NCBI GenBank assembly: GCA_034440615.1
Contig: JAOTOM010004840.1
Span: 186,001-250,000 of the forward strand
DNA length: 64,000 nt
Direction of reading: 5' to 3'
Origin: Ashinkailepas kermadecensis
Lineage: Eukaryota > Arthropoda > Thecostraca > Neolepadidae
Below the pieces are notes generated by a model. It did not search any database and was not told where the DNA came from. It saw only the letters and a list, made by a program, of their open reading frames with translations. The translations under genes and the position numbers were made by a program. Positions within the stretch are counted from its first letter, which is position 1. The number at the start of each line of letters is the position of its first letter. Positions 12,481 to 22,850 of the stretch are shown here, piece after piece.

Positions 12481-12672
12481 GTACCGACGCCTTCAGGCGC
12501 CCCTGTGGGCCCCTCAAGGCGGACGCCTGGTGGGTCCCCTCCGACCCTCCGGGCGGGGGGGGCTGCCCCTTCGCCCCTTTGGCTACGCCACTGCCTCTTG
12601 CTCAGGGGATGCAAGGATATTCCCACTAGAGCTGCGTATCAAAGTTCAATTGCAACTATTTAAGTAGAAAGT
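12481..12672 (+). repeat. Dispersed repeat of about 195 bp, copy 2
   Basis: Near-identical to 10207-10402, with a longer G-run and a few substitutions. It ends in the same TTTAAGTAGAAAGTCGTAG sequence, after which the flanks differ, marking a true element boundary. Confidence 0.85.
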
Positions 12673-12680
12673 CGTAGTAA

Positions 12681-14006
12681 TATGTTGAAAGTGGTCGAAC
12701 ACACATGCAATAATTATGATAGGATTAGATCTGTCGAAATTCACTTCTACCAAATATGTGAAATGTGCGCAGAAGCCAATATGTACTGATGGACATTTTG
12801 CTCGTGACTGGTTGATCTCATGGAATCGCGTCAGCTGTGGATGGTGGTGCTATATTTTGTCTTTCTTATGATTACAAAATGAGGATTATCTTTGATATAT
12901 CTTGGGACGCTAAATATTTATTGCATCATGACAATGCCGAATTCCCCAGTCAGCAGAGCAGAACACATCCCGATACCGTAATCGTGGCTGTTCTTTTTAC
13001 ATGTTTGCTCGTTTGTAACAGCGTCTGCGATTCAATTCTAACTAACTGAGAGACATCGCTGATCGCTCCGCTTCCCCAGAGTCTAGAACCAACAGTCACA
13101 ATCGCCTAATTATACGTGGCATGGTTCCAAATGCCGCACATTAACCTCAGGTCCGTCGATGTCTCATAAACTCACGCGGCATAGTTCCAAATGCCGCACA
13201 TTACCTCCAGGCCCATCGATGCGATCCTCTTGACAGCCTATTTTGGGAGTTTTCCCCTTGTCATAGTTGCCAGCTTGCCCTCATGCCTTCGTCAGCGTGG
13301 CTGCCATTCATCCATGTTCTGTCATCAATGTGTGACATTGCCGACATTCGAACCTTCCCATGAAAGTGGACAGCATCGGGCCAACGGTGCGTGTAAATAC
13401 CATCGACAGCGCCACCAAATTGCGTGATGGCCATGACCTTCACCGGCTATATTCGGTGCAATAGTCCGCACTATTGAACTATTTAGCACTATTTAGTACT
13501 ATTTAGTACTATTTAAAACTAAAAATTTTTAGGCTCTGCCTGCTATGTACTAAAGCCAACCTTCTTTGCACTATTGCACTAACCTGATTTGCACTAACTA
13601 ATGCTCTTGTTAAGTTTCCGTTATATGGTGCCAAAATTGCAATGCCGAGCAACGCTTCAGACATATCATGCACGTGAACAATAGAACAATGTTTAGTAAC
13701 TTATATTTCGAAGTTTCGAACTTTTGCACTTCATCCGTAATTCTATATTCATGTTATTAATGCTGCTTATCTTTCCAACGGCCTAAGTTCACTGTTTCGA
13801 TTTCGTGTTATTTCTAGCAGGTTGAGCGACGGACAAGCAATCTGAACCCATATCTGCACAGCCTGAACCAGGTGCACATAACCTCAGCCCACTGGTGACC
13901 ACTGCCGGTCCACGCCGTCACCAGGCTGCAGCCAGATTAGTGTGTGCCCTGGTCTGCCGCCCGTCGACGGGAATCTGGTCACATGTGCATCTCCTGCTGG
14001 TTACAG
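12681..14006. other. Sequence before the first visible ARMC2 exon
   Basis: AT-rich sequence with no recognisable exon. At 13111-13221 a 60-bp unit occurs twice (ATGCCGCACATTA and CCATCGATG-type phrases). Short ACTATTTAG-type repeats occur at 13460-13520. Either a 5' intron of ARMC2 or its upstream region. Confidence 0.5.
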
Positions 14007-14149
14007 TATGAACAGCCTGAGTTTCGACTCGAGCGATTCTCGCCCTGTATCGGGAATCCGGCTGGTGCCGCTCAACACGCGAGCGTTCTGCAAGACCGCC
14101 TCTCCCCGCCAGGAGACCTCGGAGGCGGTCACATTCCCCTCCCTGACCG
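14007..14149 (+). CDS. ARMC2: ARMC2 exon 1 (first visible coding exon)
   Basis: This is the N-terminal conserved segment of ARMC2. The peptide FDSSDSRPVSGIRLVPL closely matches a segment of vertebrate ARMC2 (FESSDSRPISG in human), which is why the gene is thought to begin at or before this point. The exon follows TGCTGGTTACAG and ends before GTGAGT in phase 1. An ATG at 14008 directly follows the acceptor-like AG. It may be the start codon, or this may be an internal exon whose upstream partners carry the more distal N-terminus; I found none in 1-14006. Counting from 14008, the joined protein is 967 residues, against roughly 870 in vertebrates. Confidence 0.8.
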
Positions 14150-14500
14150 GTGAGTAGTTGTGGTTGCTTCGCAGCGGCGGACAATGTTTTTGCAATGTTG
14201 TTGTTTTTTTTTGTGCTGCTATGGCAATATCAATCAATATATTGGTGTTGTCATGCAACTTGAATATTTTGAGACCTCCATAATTCTCCCGAAATGGAAG
14301 TACTACTCGGTGGATTACACTAATCCGTACAAATATAAATTATCACGTTTTTTTGGGGGGGGGGGGGGGATTTTATATATTTTTCGTTGCTGGAGACCCC
14401 TGCTTGGTGTCGTCAGTACAGCGCCACCGGTTCTGCAAATATATCATGCATGTGAGCTATGTCACTAGAAGGAATCAGTCGGCTTGATGTTGTATTAAGC

Positions 14501-14918
14501 CCAGGGGGGTGCGCTCCAGCATTTTAGTCCAATAAAAAAAGGGAGACGCTTGAGCCGACCAATCAGCGTTTGACGACCTCCGTCGGTCGTGACAATAGTA
14601 AACAAACACATTTTGTCTTTAGTGCGGCGAAACCGGTGACATTCACACAAATACCAAATTTCTTTCCCTGTCAGTGGTGACATTGTGATAAAGTAGTATT
14701 AAAGATCAAGATTAAAGTAGCAAGAATGTCTTTGTAGAAAATTAGCACGAAAAAATGGAATAACATATGAATAATAGCTTCCACAAGTTTTTCCCTACAG
14801 CCTTTACTATTGCCACGATCGGCGGAGGTCGTCAAACGCTGATTGGTCGGCTCAAGTTTATAGAATTGATGGTCCTCTCAAGCGTCTCCCTTTTTTGGAA
14901 GCGGAGCGTTCCACCTGG
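14501..14918. mobile_element. MITE-like foldback element
   Basis: Two inverted arms: GGGAGACGCTTGAGCCGACC with ATCAGCGTTTGACGACCTCC at about 14541-14610 reappears reverse-complemented at about 14812-14897. The right arm has an extra insert of about 22 bp. The outermost ends are CCAGG and CCTGG. There is no open frame, so it is non-autonomous. A clean target duplication is not visible. Confidence 0.75.
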
Positions 14919-15079
14919 TGTTCTATAGCCTTGATTAAGCCCATTCTCCCCACTATTTCCACAGGCTGGAAATACAACTAATTCTGGGAAGCCTTCATCT
15001 GCGCCTATGCGGGATGTGATATCTTGTTGCCGTATGGTGTGTGCTATGTTGCTTCTGCGACTGCGTGTAGCGTGTAGCG

Positions 15080-16130
15080 TGGATCGTGAACGTTGCCGTG
15101 TTACTGTGACTGTGTGGAATGTGTCGCCCTCGGTGTATGCTGTATTTGTACTGTGACCGTGTGGAATGTCACCCTCGGTGTGTGTTGTGTTGCACTGTGG
15201 CCGTGCGGCGGGATGTGTCACCGTCGGTGTGTGTCGTGTTGCTACTGTGACCGTGCGGCGGGATGTGTCACCCTCGGTGTGTGTTGTGTTGCACTGTGGC
15301 CGTGCGGCGGGATGTGTCACCGTCGGTGTGTGTCGTGTTGCTACTGTGACCGTGCGGCGGGATGTGTCACCGTCGGTGTGTGTGTTGCTACTGTGACCGT
15401 GCGGCGGGATGTGTCACCCTCGGTGTGTGTTGTGTTGCACTGTGGCCGTGCGGCGGGATGTGTCACCGTCGGTGTGTGTCGTGTTGCTACTGTGACCGTG
15501 GGCGGGATGTGTCACCTCGGTGTGTGTTGTGTTGCACTGTGGCCTTGCCGCGGATGTGTCACCGTCGTGTGTGTCGTGTTGCTACTGTGACCGTGCGGCG
15601 GGATGTGTTACCCTCGGTGTGTGTTGTGTTGCACTGTGGCCGTGCGGCGGTGTCACCGTGGTGTGTGTCGTGTTGCTACTGTGACCGTGGGCGGTGTGTC
15701 GCCCTCGGGTGTGTTGTGTTGCACTTGGCCGTGCGGCGGATGTCACCGTGGTTGTCGTGTTGCTACTGTGACCGTGCGGCGGGATGTGTCACCCTCTTGT
15801 GTTGTGTTACTTGGCCTGCGGCGGGATGTGTCACCGTCGGTGTGTGTCGTGTTGCTACTGTGACCGTGCGGCGGGATGTGTCACCCTCGGTGTGTGTTGT
15901 GTTGCACTGTGGCCGTGCGGCGGGATGTGTCACCGTCGGTGTGTGTCGTGTTGCTACTGTGACCGTGCGGGATGTGCTACCGTCCGTGTGTGTTGTGTTT
16001 ATGCTGTGACTGCGTGGGGCATATTACCACCGTTGTTTGTTGTGTTGCTACTGTGGCCGTGCGGAATGTTACCGTCGGTGTGTTGTGCTTATACTGTGAC
16101 CGTGTGGGTGTGTTACCGTCCGTGTGCGTG
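15080..16130. repeat. About 58-bp minisatellite with two alternating subunits
   Basis: Units share CCGTGCGGCGGGATGTGTCACC and alternate between a GCACTGTGG form and a TGCTACTGTGA form, giving a dimeric repeat of about 117 bp. Many small deletions lie at 15500-15830, and both edges are diverged. Located in ARMC2 intron 1. Confidence 0.9.
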
Positions 16131-16148
16131 TGTATATGTGTGTTGTAT

Positions 16149-16416
16149 CGTCAGATGCGCTGCTCAGCCGGCCGGGCAGTCACCAGCTGCTGTTACCGTC
16201 CGCGTGTGTGTGTGTGTTGTGTCGTCAGATGCGCTGCTCAGCCGGCCGGGCAGTCACCAGCTGCTGTTACCGTCCGCGTGTGTGTATATGTGTGTTGTAT
16301 CGTCAGATGCGCTGCTCAGCCGGCCGGGCAGTCACCAGCTGCTGTTACCGTCCGTGTGTGTGTATATGTGTGTTGTGTCGTCAGATGCGCTGCTCAGCCG
16401 GCCGGGCAGTCACCAG
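16149..16416 (+). repeat. Four-copy array made from the ARMC2 exon 2 splice acceptor
   Basis: CGTCAGATGCGCTGCTCAGC and the following CGGCCGGGCAGTCACCAGCT begin at 16149, 16223, 16301 and 16379 (spacings 74, 78, 78). The fourth copy is the real acceptor plus the first 32 bases of exon 2. The upstream copies therefore carry intact AG acceptors with T/G-rich tracts. Confidence 0.9.
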
Positions 16417-16483
16417 CTACCGTCGCTGACGGTACACGAGCGGGTCAGTCGGCGCCAGTTCCGCGCCGCTTCTCTCGACAAGT
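16385..16483 (+). CDS. ARMC2: ARMC2 exon 2
   Basis: Encodes part of the basic disordered N-terminal region, including HERVSRRQFRAASLDK, which resembles the RVSNARARLFRAAS segment of vertebrate ARMC2. It follows TGTGTCGTCAG and ends before GTGAGT. Phase 1 at both ends (99 nt), so skipping it keeps the frame. Upstream copies of its own acceptor lie 78 and 156 bp away and are in frame with it, so longer isoforms are possible. The start was chosen because it is the nearest upstream AG that satisfies phase. Confidence 0.75.
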
Positions 16484-16497
16484 GTGAGTAATTCGAC

Positions 16498-17055
16498 TGA
16501 CATCATCACACACGCTGTCAGTCTGCTGACATCTCTCCTGAGCCCGTGCGCAGTTTGTACGTGTGCCGTACGTGTCGGCTGACATCCTCCTGAGTCTGTC
16601 CGCAGTTTGTACGTGTGCCGTACGTCTCTGTTGACATATCTCCTGAGCCTGTCCGCAGTTTGTACGTGTGCCGTACGTCTCTGCTGACATCCTCCTGAGT
16701 CTGTCCGCAGTTTGTACGTGTGCCGTACGTCTCTGTTGACATATCTCCTGAGCCTGTCCGCAGTTTGTACGTGTGCCGTACGTCTCTGCTGACATATCTC
16801 CTGAGCCTGTCCGCAGTTTGTACGTGTGCCGTACGTCTCTGCTGACATATCTCCTGAGCCTGTCCGCAGTTTGTACGTGTGACGTACGTCTCTGCTGACA
16901 TATCTCCTGAGCCTGTCCGCAGTTTGTACGTGTGCCGTACGTCTCTGCTGAAATATCTCCTGAGCCTGTCCGCAGTTTGTACGTGTGCCGTACGTCTCTG
17001 CTGACATATCTCCTGAGCCTGTCCGCAGTTTGTACGTGTGCCGTACGTGTCTGTG
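16498..17055. repeat. 53-bp minisatellite in ARMC2 intron 2
   Basis: About 10.5 copies of a 53-bp unit containing CTGACATATCTCCTGAGCCT, GTCCGCAGTTTGTACGTGTG and CCGTACGTCTCTG. It starts right after the exon 2 donor. Copies are highly similar, so the expansion is probably recent. Confidence 0.95.
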
Positions 17056-17229
17056 CAATGCATGGTGATGTGAGCAACTCGATCCGACCGTTACGCTTTT
17101 GAATCCTTCGTAATTTCCCTTTACATTTTTTAGAGTCTTGCTTTTTGCACGCAAAATTAGGTTCGCTCTTACTCAGAATTAAGTTAGCTTTTTAAAGTAT
17201 AATATTGTCATCTACGTCGCGGTTTTCCC

Positions 17230-17760
17230 TTAATCGTGCAAATCCAAAACACGCTTGCAGTCTCAGCGCAATTTTGGGAGCTCCGGCGCGATTTTTCAAT
17301 CCCAGGCGCAAGCTTTCGGGGCACCTACGCGAGTGGTCGGGTTCTTGATGCGAATTTTCGGTGCCCAACGCGTTTTTTTTCGATACTTATTTTGAATTTT
17401 TCTGAGCCTGGGTCGCTTTTCCGAGTCCCGGCCTGATTTTTCAGAGCACCGGCTAGAATGTGTGTTCCCCAGGCGCGAGATGTTTGGGCGTCGGCACCAT
17501 TTTTAGAGGCACGGTACGATTTGTTTCGGGGCCCTATTGGCTTCGTGCTCTGTCGCGTTTTTATTTGGAGCGATGGGGAGGGGTCCAGGGCGATTTTCCG
17601 GGTTCGGATTGACTTTTCAGGGTCCCTGCTTAATTTTTCGCAGCCCTGGCTTACTTTTTCAAGTCCCGGTGCAATTTGCGGGCCTCGGTTTGATGTTTTA
17701 GACCCCCGACGCAATTTTGTTCAGTCCCGGCACGATTCTTTGGGGCCCACCACCTCCTAG
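17230..17760. repeat. Degenerate about 30-bp repeat
   Basis: Old-looking tandem phrases of the form GGCGCGATTTTTC with GGGTCCCGG-like linkers, too diverged for an exact unit. It ends about 130 bp before ARMC2 exon 3. Confidence 0.6.
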
Positions 17761-17894
17761 GGGAGGGGAAATTTACCCCTTTGCCCTCAGTTCAGTCGAC
17801 ACTATAGTAGGATAAAAATGTGCATTGGCCGTCATTGTAGCGCTTGTGCATGACAGGTAGTTGACGTGAACGTGATCAGCTGACTCTACCCCAG

Positions 17895-18553
17895 TGCCGG
17901 AAGAAGGCGAAGAGATGATGGCGGCGGCACTCTGCACGCGCAACGCTCACAGCGGTCCTCGCGAGCGCACTCGCCCGGCGCTGGAGCCGAGCCCACGGCC
18001 GCCGGCGTCGCTGCCAGTTCTGCCGCGACCGCCGGCCGCTCCACTCACCGTGCAGCGCCAGATCGTGGAGGCGCTGCGGCCGGCGCCGCTGCGGCACCAG
18101 CCGGCGCCGCCTCAGCCAGCGCCGTCCGGCCACCACCTGGAGCTGGTGCTGTCGCAACCGGAGGACGCCGGCGACCTCTGCCTGAGTGACTTGGAGAGCA
18201 GCCAGCGGCTGAGTCGCGAGTTCTCCAAGCCGGTGTCGCGCACCTCGCCGGCCGCCGGCTCGGCGTCGGCCGCGTCCGGCGCGTCCGCCGCGTCCGCCAC
18301 GTCCGCCACGTCCGCCACGTCCGCCACGCCGTCCGACAGCGACGCCGATCCGGACGCGGCCGACGACTTCGGCTGGTCGGTCTACCGCAAGAAGCGCGGC
18401 GTCGCGACCAGCACCAGGCCGGCGGCGTCGCTGTCGCCGGCGAGCGCGGCCGACCCGGCGCCGCTGCGGCGACCCGTGGTGGCGCAGCGCGGCCGCAGCC
18501 TGTCTCCGGCCCGGCCGTCCGGCGCCACCTGCAGCGACAGCCGGCCTGGCAGC

Positions 18554-18584
<31 letters not shown>

Positions 18585-18659
18585 ACGGAGAGCCGATCGC
18601 CGCGCACGGGCAGCTCATCCCGGCCGCGCTGACGCGCCTCACCGACATGGCCGACAACG
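17895..18659 (+). CDS. ARMC2: ARMC2 exon 3 (long disordered N-terminal exon)
   Basis: A 765-nt exon following CTCTACCCCAG and ending before GTCAGT, phase 1 to phase 1. The peptide is low complexity: Pro/Ala-rich at the start, an acidic LSQPEDAGDLCLSDLESSQ patch, Ala/Ser/Thr repeats coded by GTCCGCCAC-type units (about 18262-18330), an acidic DADPDAADDFGWSVYRKKRG motif and a ten-glycine run (about 18552-18581). This is the poorly conserved linker between the N-terminal motif and the armadillo repeats. DDFGWSVYRKKRG and QLIPAALTRLTD are its most ordered-looking parts. The reverse-strand open frame across it is a GC-rich shadow. Confidence 0.85.
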
Positions 18660-20734
18660 GTCAGTGGCCGGTCGGGTCAGGTCGGCCCTCCAGGGCGGCG
18701 ACGGGAGGCCGAGGTAGGGAGGCACCGCTTTAAGTTTCGGATTAGAAGTGCCGTATGGTCAGGTGGGAGAGACGAGCTGTTATGGCGTGACAGGTTCTAC
18801 AACAGCGATCTACAGGGGGAATCAATACTGAGCCGGGAGGGATGCAACAATTAGTCACGCACGTTCGACAGCAACGGTCAGCCAATCAGGAAGGGCAGAG
18901 CCAGCAATCAATAGATCGTGGCTATTCGCGACTCTGTCAGACGTGATAGGAACCAACAAGTATAATGGGCAAGATGTAATTAGTGGCAGCGGTCAGTCTG
19001 CACCTCTCCTGGCATCGCCACCTACTTGATTGGTGAAGTTGCCGTATGGGCTATAGATACGTGAGTTGTGTATCTATGAATAGAGGATAGTTAGGTTGTG
19101 TGTATGATCTGACTGGCGTAGCGAATGATGAACGGACGTATGACTTTTCGACCATGGCTTCCCAGTTACGGGCATGTGTGATCAAAGACTGGTCGAAGCA
19201 CCCTAAAGCCCATATAGCTAGCTAACTGGCCATGGATCCCCCAATGAAAGCTTATACAAGTTTAGCCTGCGTTTTGGACGACTGACTTGACGAAAATATT
19301 ACTCTTTTCGGAAGGATTGCGTATGTTTGTCTCTCTTTGTCTGTCTATTCGTATGCGTGTCTGTTTGCTAGACTCAGTACAATTGCCTGGATTGATCCCA
19401 ATGAAAATAGCCAATGCCCGTCTTTTCCGGTTGGATTCTTGCATATTTTAGCTTTGATATCACTTAAGGCTGACAGGTCGCTCAAACTACAGCGATACCT
19501 GAAGTTTGAATTTGCACCGCATTTGACCCAAGGGTGCTGCGCTTGTGCCGCATTTTCATTATGAAATAGCCTACGGCGAAATCCTGGATCAGCCCGAGTT
19601 GGCGGAAAGCACGAAGCCGGCGAGTGTGTCGTGCGTGACGGCCGCTTTCACGGCCTGGCTTTATCGCTCGATAGGTGGCTCACCGTGTGGCCATGACGAC
19701 CGCACGGGCCGCCGTAAACAGACCACGGCTAATGCACAGTTTGTACGCCACTCTGACGCCACCGCCGGCCAAAATCGCCCAGTCGCTGCACGGCCGGTGG
19801 ATGCAGTGGCGGGCAAAGTCCGGTTCACACCGAACCGGAAAACGTCCGGCTCGTACGCCGGGCTGTACGCTATTCGGCGGGCTTTCGTCAGCTTCCCCGC
19901 CGGAGCGGTTCGCCCCCGGCGGCCACCCGCCCCTCCCCTCGCCTGAACCTGGCGTGGTGTCCTCCGTGCATGGACAATGTACGCATTTTCTTGCCCGTAT
20001 TCGCGCTTTAAAGACGGTCATTTCGCTTTTATTTGTGCCAGCTAGGGAACTAAGTATACCCAGCAATGTGATTTGGCTGGTAAGTTTTGTTCGGCAAAAT
20101 GTTGGTTAATGCTGAACGCTGGAAACGAACATATCGTGGGGTAAGAGTAGGAGGGGGTGCCTGTCAGCTGAGCGTGGCAAGTCCATGCCAGCTGGAAATT
20201 CTAACTATGAACATGCTGCAAGCCCAAGTTGCAACCACAACATGTACAACTGCAAATTCGAACTACATGTTGAATTGAAGACTTCAACACAACTTTGGGA
20301 CTGTATGTCATACTTACGGCCGGAATACGATGGGCACTTAGTGGCGCGACGACACTTTCCTCATTCTCCTGGTGCGCCAGAGACACCAGGGACTAATGGT
20401 TTGCTTCACAGCGTGTTCATGCGCAGAATCTCCCCAAGCTCTCTGGTCACCGGCCACAGGACACAGCCGCACAAACGTGTACAGCGCTGCTCAACTTGGA
20501 CGAAGTTTGAGTCCGGCGGCCGGACCGGACTTCCGGCCGCCGTAGCCTGACCGTTGGCGCGCGGTAGCCGGGGCCGGAGAAACGTCCGGCGGCCGGACCG
20601 AAATTTTTACCATATAAGGTAGAAATATCTCTCTGCCCACCAGACTTTCCTGTGATCCGGTGGCGGTGTGAACCCGGCTTAATATCGCCAACCGGCAGCG
20701 ACGCTCACCATTCGCTAACAGAGTCGCAGAGCTG
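18660..20734. other. ARMC2 intron 3, left part
   Basis: Unique-looking sequence without a recognisable exon. A GC-rich inverted repeat sits at 20514-20542 (CGGCGGCCGGA / TCCGGCCGCCG). Confidence 0.5.
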
Positions 20735-21305
20735 TCATGATTGTTGGTCGGTGGTGACTGACGCAGGGTCGGGTGGACAGTGTACAGCCATGATTGGTGG
20801 TCGGTGGTGACTGACGCAGGGTCGGGTGGACAGTGTACAGCCATGATTGTTGGTCGGTGGTGACTGACGCAGGGTCGGGTGGACAGTGTACAGCCATGAT
20901 TGGTGGTCGGTGGTGACTGACGCAGGGTCGGGTGGACAGTGTACAGCCATGATTGTTGGTCGGTGGTGACTGACGCAGGGTGGGTGGCCAGTGTAGCCAT
21001 GATTGTTGGTCGGTGGTGACTGACGCAGGGTCGGGTGGGCAGTGTACAGCCATGATTGGTGGTCGGTGGTGACTGACGCAGGGTCGGGCGGACAGTGTAC
21101 GCCATGATTGTTGGTGGTGGTGACTGACGCAGGGTCGGGTGGACAGTGTACAGCCATGATTGTTGGTCGGTGGTGACTGACGCAGGGTCGGGTGGACAGT
21201 GTACAGCCATGATTGGTGGTCGGTGGTGACTGACGCAGGGTCGGGTGGACAGTGTACAGCCATGATTGGTGGTCGGTGGTGACTGACGCAGGGTCGGGCG
21301 GCCAG
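20735..21305. repeat. 53-bp minisatellite before ARMC2 exon 4
   Basis: About 10-11 copies of a 53-bp unit with GATTGTTGGTCGGTGGTGAC, TGACGCAGGGTCGGGTGGAC and AGTGTACAGCCAT. TTGGTC and GTGGTC forms alternate. It ends 28 bp before the exon 4 acceptor. Confidence 0.95.
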
Positions 21306-21333
21306 TGTTGACGCTCTCCACGGTGTGCGGCAG

Positions 21334-21509
21334 ACGCAGACGATGAGCAGGTGCTGACGGCCGTGGTGGACCTCCACCAGCTGCTGGCCGACGCCCAGCA
21401 CCTGGGCCGATCGTCTCCGCACCGCATCGCCACACTGAAGATAATCTTCCGCTTCGTGGACCGGCAGCACCGTCGACTGCTCGTGCTCATATCCAGGACC
21501 ATACTGGCG
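21334..21509 (+). CDS. ARMC2: ARMC2 exon 4 (start of armadillo region)
   Basis: Encodes ADDEQVLTAVVDLHQLLADA, then RIATLKIIFRFVD and LLVLISRTILA, matching the first armadillo helices of ARMC2 (the human counterpart includes LKTLFKLVDVGS and AKIILALKVSGKN). It ends before GTGAGC in phase 0. Two acceptors six bases apart are both in phase: GGCAG|ACGCAG|ACGATG, giving exon starts 21334 or 21340 and a two-residue difference. A 53-bp minisatellite lies immediately upstream. Confidence 0.92.
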
Positions 21510-22747
21510 GTGAGCTGGGGAACAGAGCAAACGACACAGGCTCCTTGGGTCAGCCAATTGACTGTGGCAACTCTAGGTCTACAGCGAGGGCAGCCAGGAA
21601 TGCAAGCTGGTCAAACGGTACCTGACTAGGAGGTGGGTTGGTTATTGTGCTTGCATAAATTCAATCGCCTCCACTTTGGCGCAATGGATGTTCTTGTACC
21701 GTTGCAATTAGATTAACAGCACACAATTAATAGAGTTCTTACATATATTGCAGGACGTAGGGATTGGAGAAATGTTTTTTTGGTGAAGTGGTTGGTAGCC
21801 ACCCAGATTGGCTGATGTCGGCAATTGGGACGTCGCACTCTTCATCTTACCAAGCTTAGTTTGTATGCATATGATAGTGGAATTCGGAGGCCCGACAACA
21901 GCACAGTAACATAATATATTGTGATGAAACAGTGAGCATAAACTAGGTGAAGTCTTCGTTCGCTTTGCACTTTCGTGCGTAGATGTTCTTGAGCTGAAAT
22001 TTGCTTGTGTTTATATTGCGGTCGCTCTATTGGCACCTGTCATCCCGATAGTTTAGCTGATGAGATGACTAGCCTGTATTGAACTCCGCCGTCCTGGCGA
22101 GGCAGGGTTCGAGTGGCGGCACACATTCGCGTTTGGCTCCTGCCCGCGAGGGTGAGTTGACGGCTGGCCCGGTGTGGCCTGGGACGCGGCAGCTGGAAGG
22201 CCAGCCATGTCGGCGTGCTGGCGGCACGCTGTGGGTCTTCACACATCCTGCCGCTGAAACTGGAATTTCCATACCTCAGGGGTGGTGGCCTCAGGATCCT
22301 CGCAACCAGCTATGCTTGCAAGCACCCTGTTCCGGAAATCCACGTCAGAAAACATGCCGGTTAATTTTATTAATTGATCAGTTGGAAAGTCAATTTGAGT
22401 TAAATTACTTCGGTCAAAAACTACCATACAGAGTTGAACTGCGATATTTGCACAGCGCCTGGACGATCTCCTTATCGGGAGCGGGGTTTGGCACGCGATG
22501 ATTAGCAGGTTGACATGGCGCGATTGACATGGCGGCGCTAAACGACCTTGGGTCGTTAGAAGCCCCGATTATGTGGCTTGCGTGCAGGTTAGGATATTGC
22601 TGCGGCGTTTGCCACCAGAGACTTAGGACAATCAGCATGTTTGATAGTCATGTCTTAGTGCTGGCCTGTCATGAGCTGTCTATTACTCTCTGAAATAGTC
22701 CAGCGGCAGCAATGGCGTGTGGACTTCAATTGTACTTTGTGTTCCAG
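21510..22747. other. ARMC2 intron 4
   Basis: No tandem array, mobile element or further exon recognised. Confidence 0.5.
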
Positions 22748-22850
22748 CTGCAAGTCAGCGGCAAGAACCTGACGAGTATTTGCAAGCTTGTGTTTAAAGT
22801 AGCTCAAGAAGATCAGAATGACTCACTTTTCCTGGAGGGAAATATTCTAG
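22748..22850 (+). CDS. ARMC2: ARMC2 exon 5
   Basis: Encodes LQVSGKNLTSICKLVFKVAQ followed by EDQNDSLFLEGNIL, one of the best conserved ARMC2 stretches (human LKVSGKNLLNVCKLIFKI). The acceptor is TTGTGTTCCAG and the donor GTAAGG. Phase 0 at the start and 1 at the end. These residues form an armadillo repeat. Confidence 0.95.

Larger units (their letters stand above)
9370..12680. repeat. Composite GC-rich degenerate repeat block, copy 1
   Basis: Made of loosely repeated 33-40-bp phrases. The left part uses CTCAACATTCCTCACAGCCATCG and TTAGCTCTCAGGGGGCT-like phrases; the right part uses TCGGCCCAGGGTCCTCTCC-like phrases. It carries SINE insertions and ends in GGCTACGCCACTG sequence. The same order of parts recurs at 27220-28640, so this looks like a dispersed composite element or decayed satellite, not genes. 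Confidence 0.7.
14150..16148. other. ARMC2 intron 1
   Basis: Contains a 16-base G homopolymer region (about 14353-14368), a foldback MITE (14501-14918) and the 15080-16130 minisatellite. No additional exon is recognised. Confidence 0.6.

Noticed and set aside
17876..18607. Reverse-strand open frame over ARMC2 exon 3
   Set aside because: A GC-rich shadow of the real exon; low-complexity Ala/Arg and no homologous domain.
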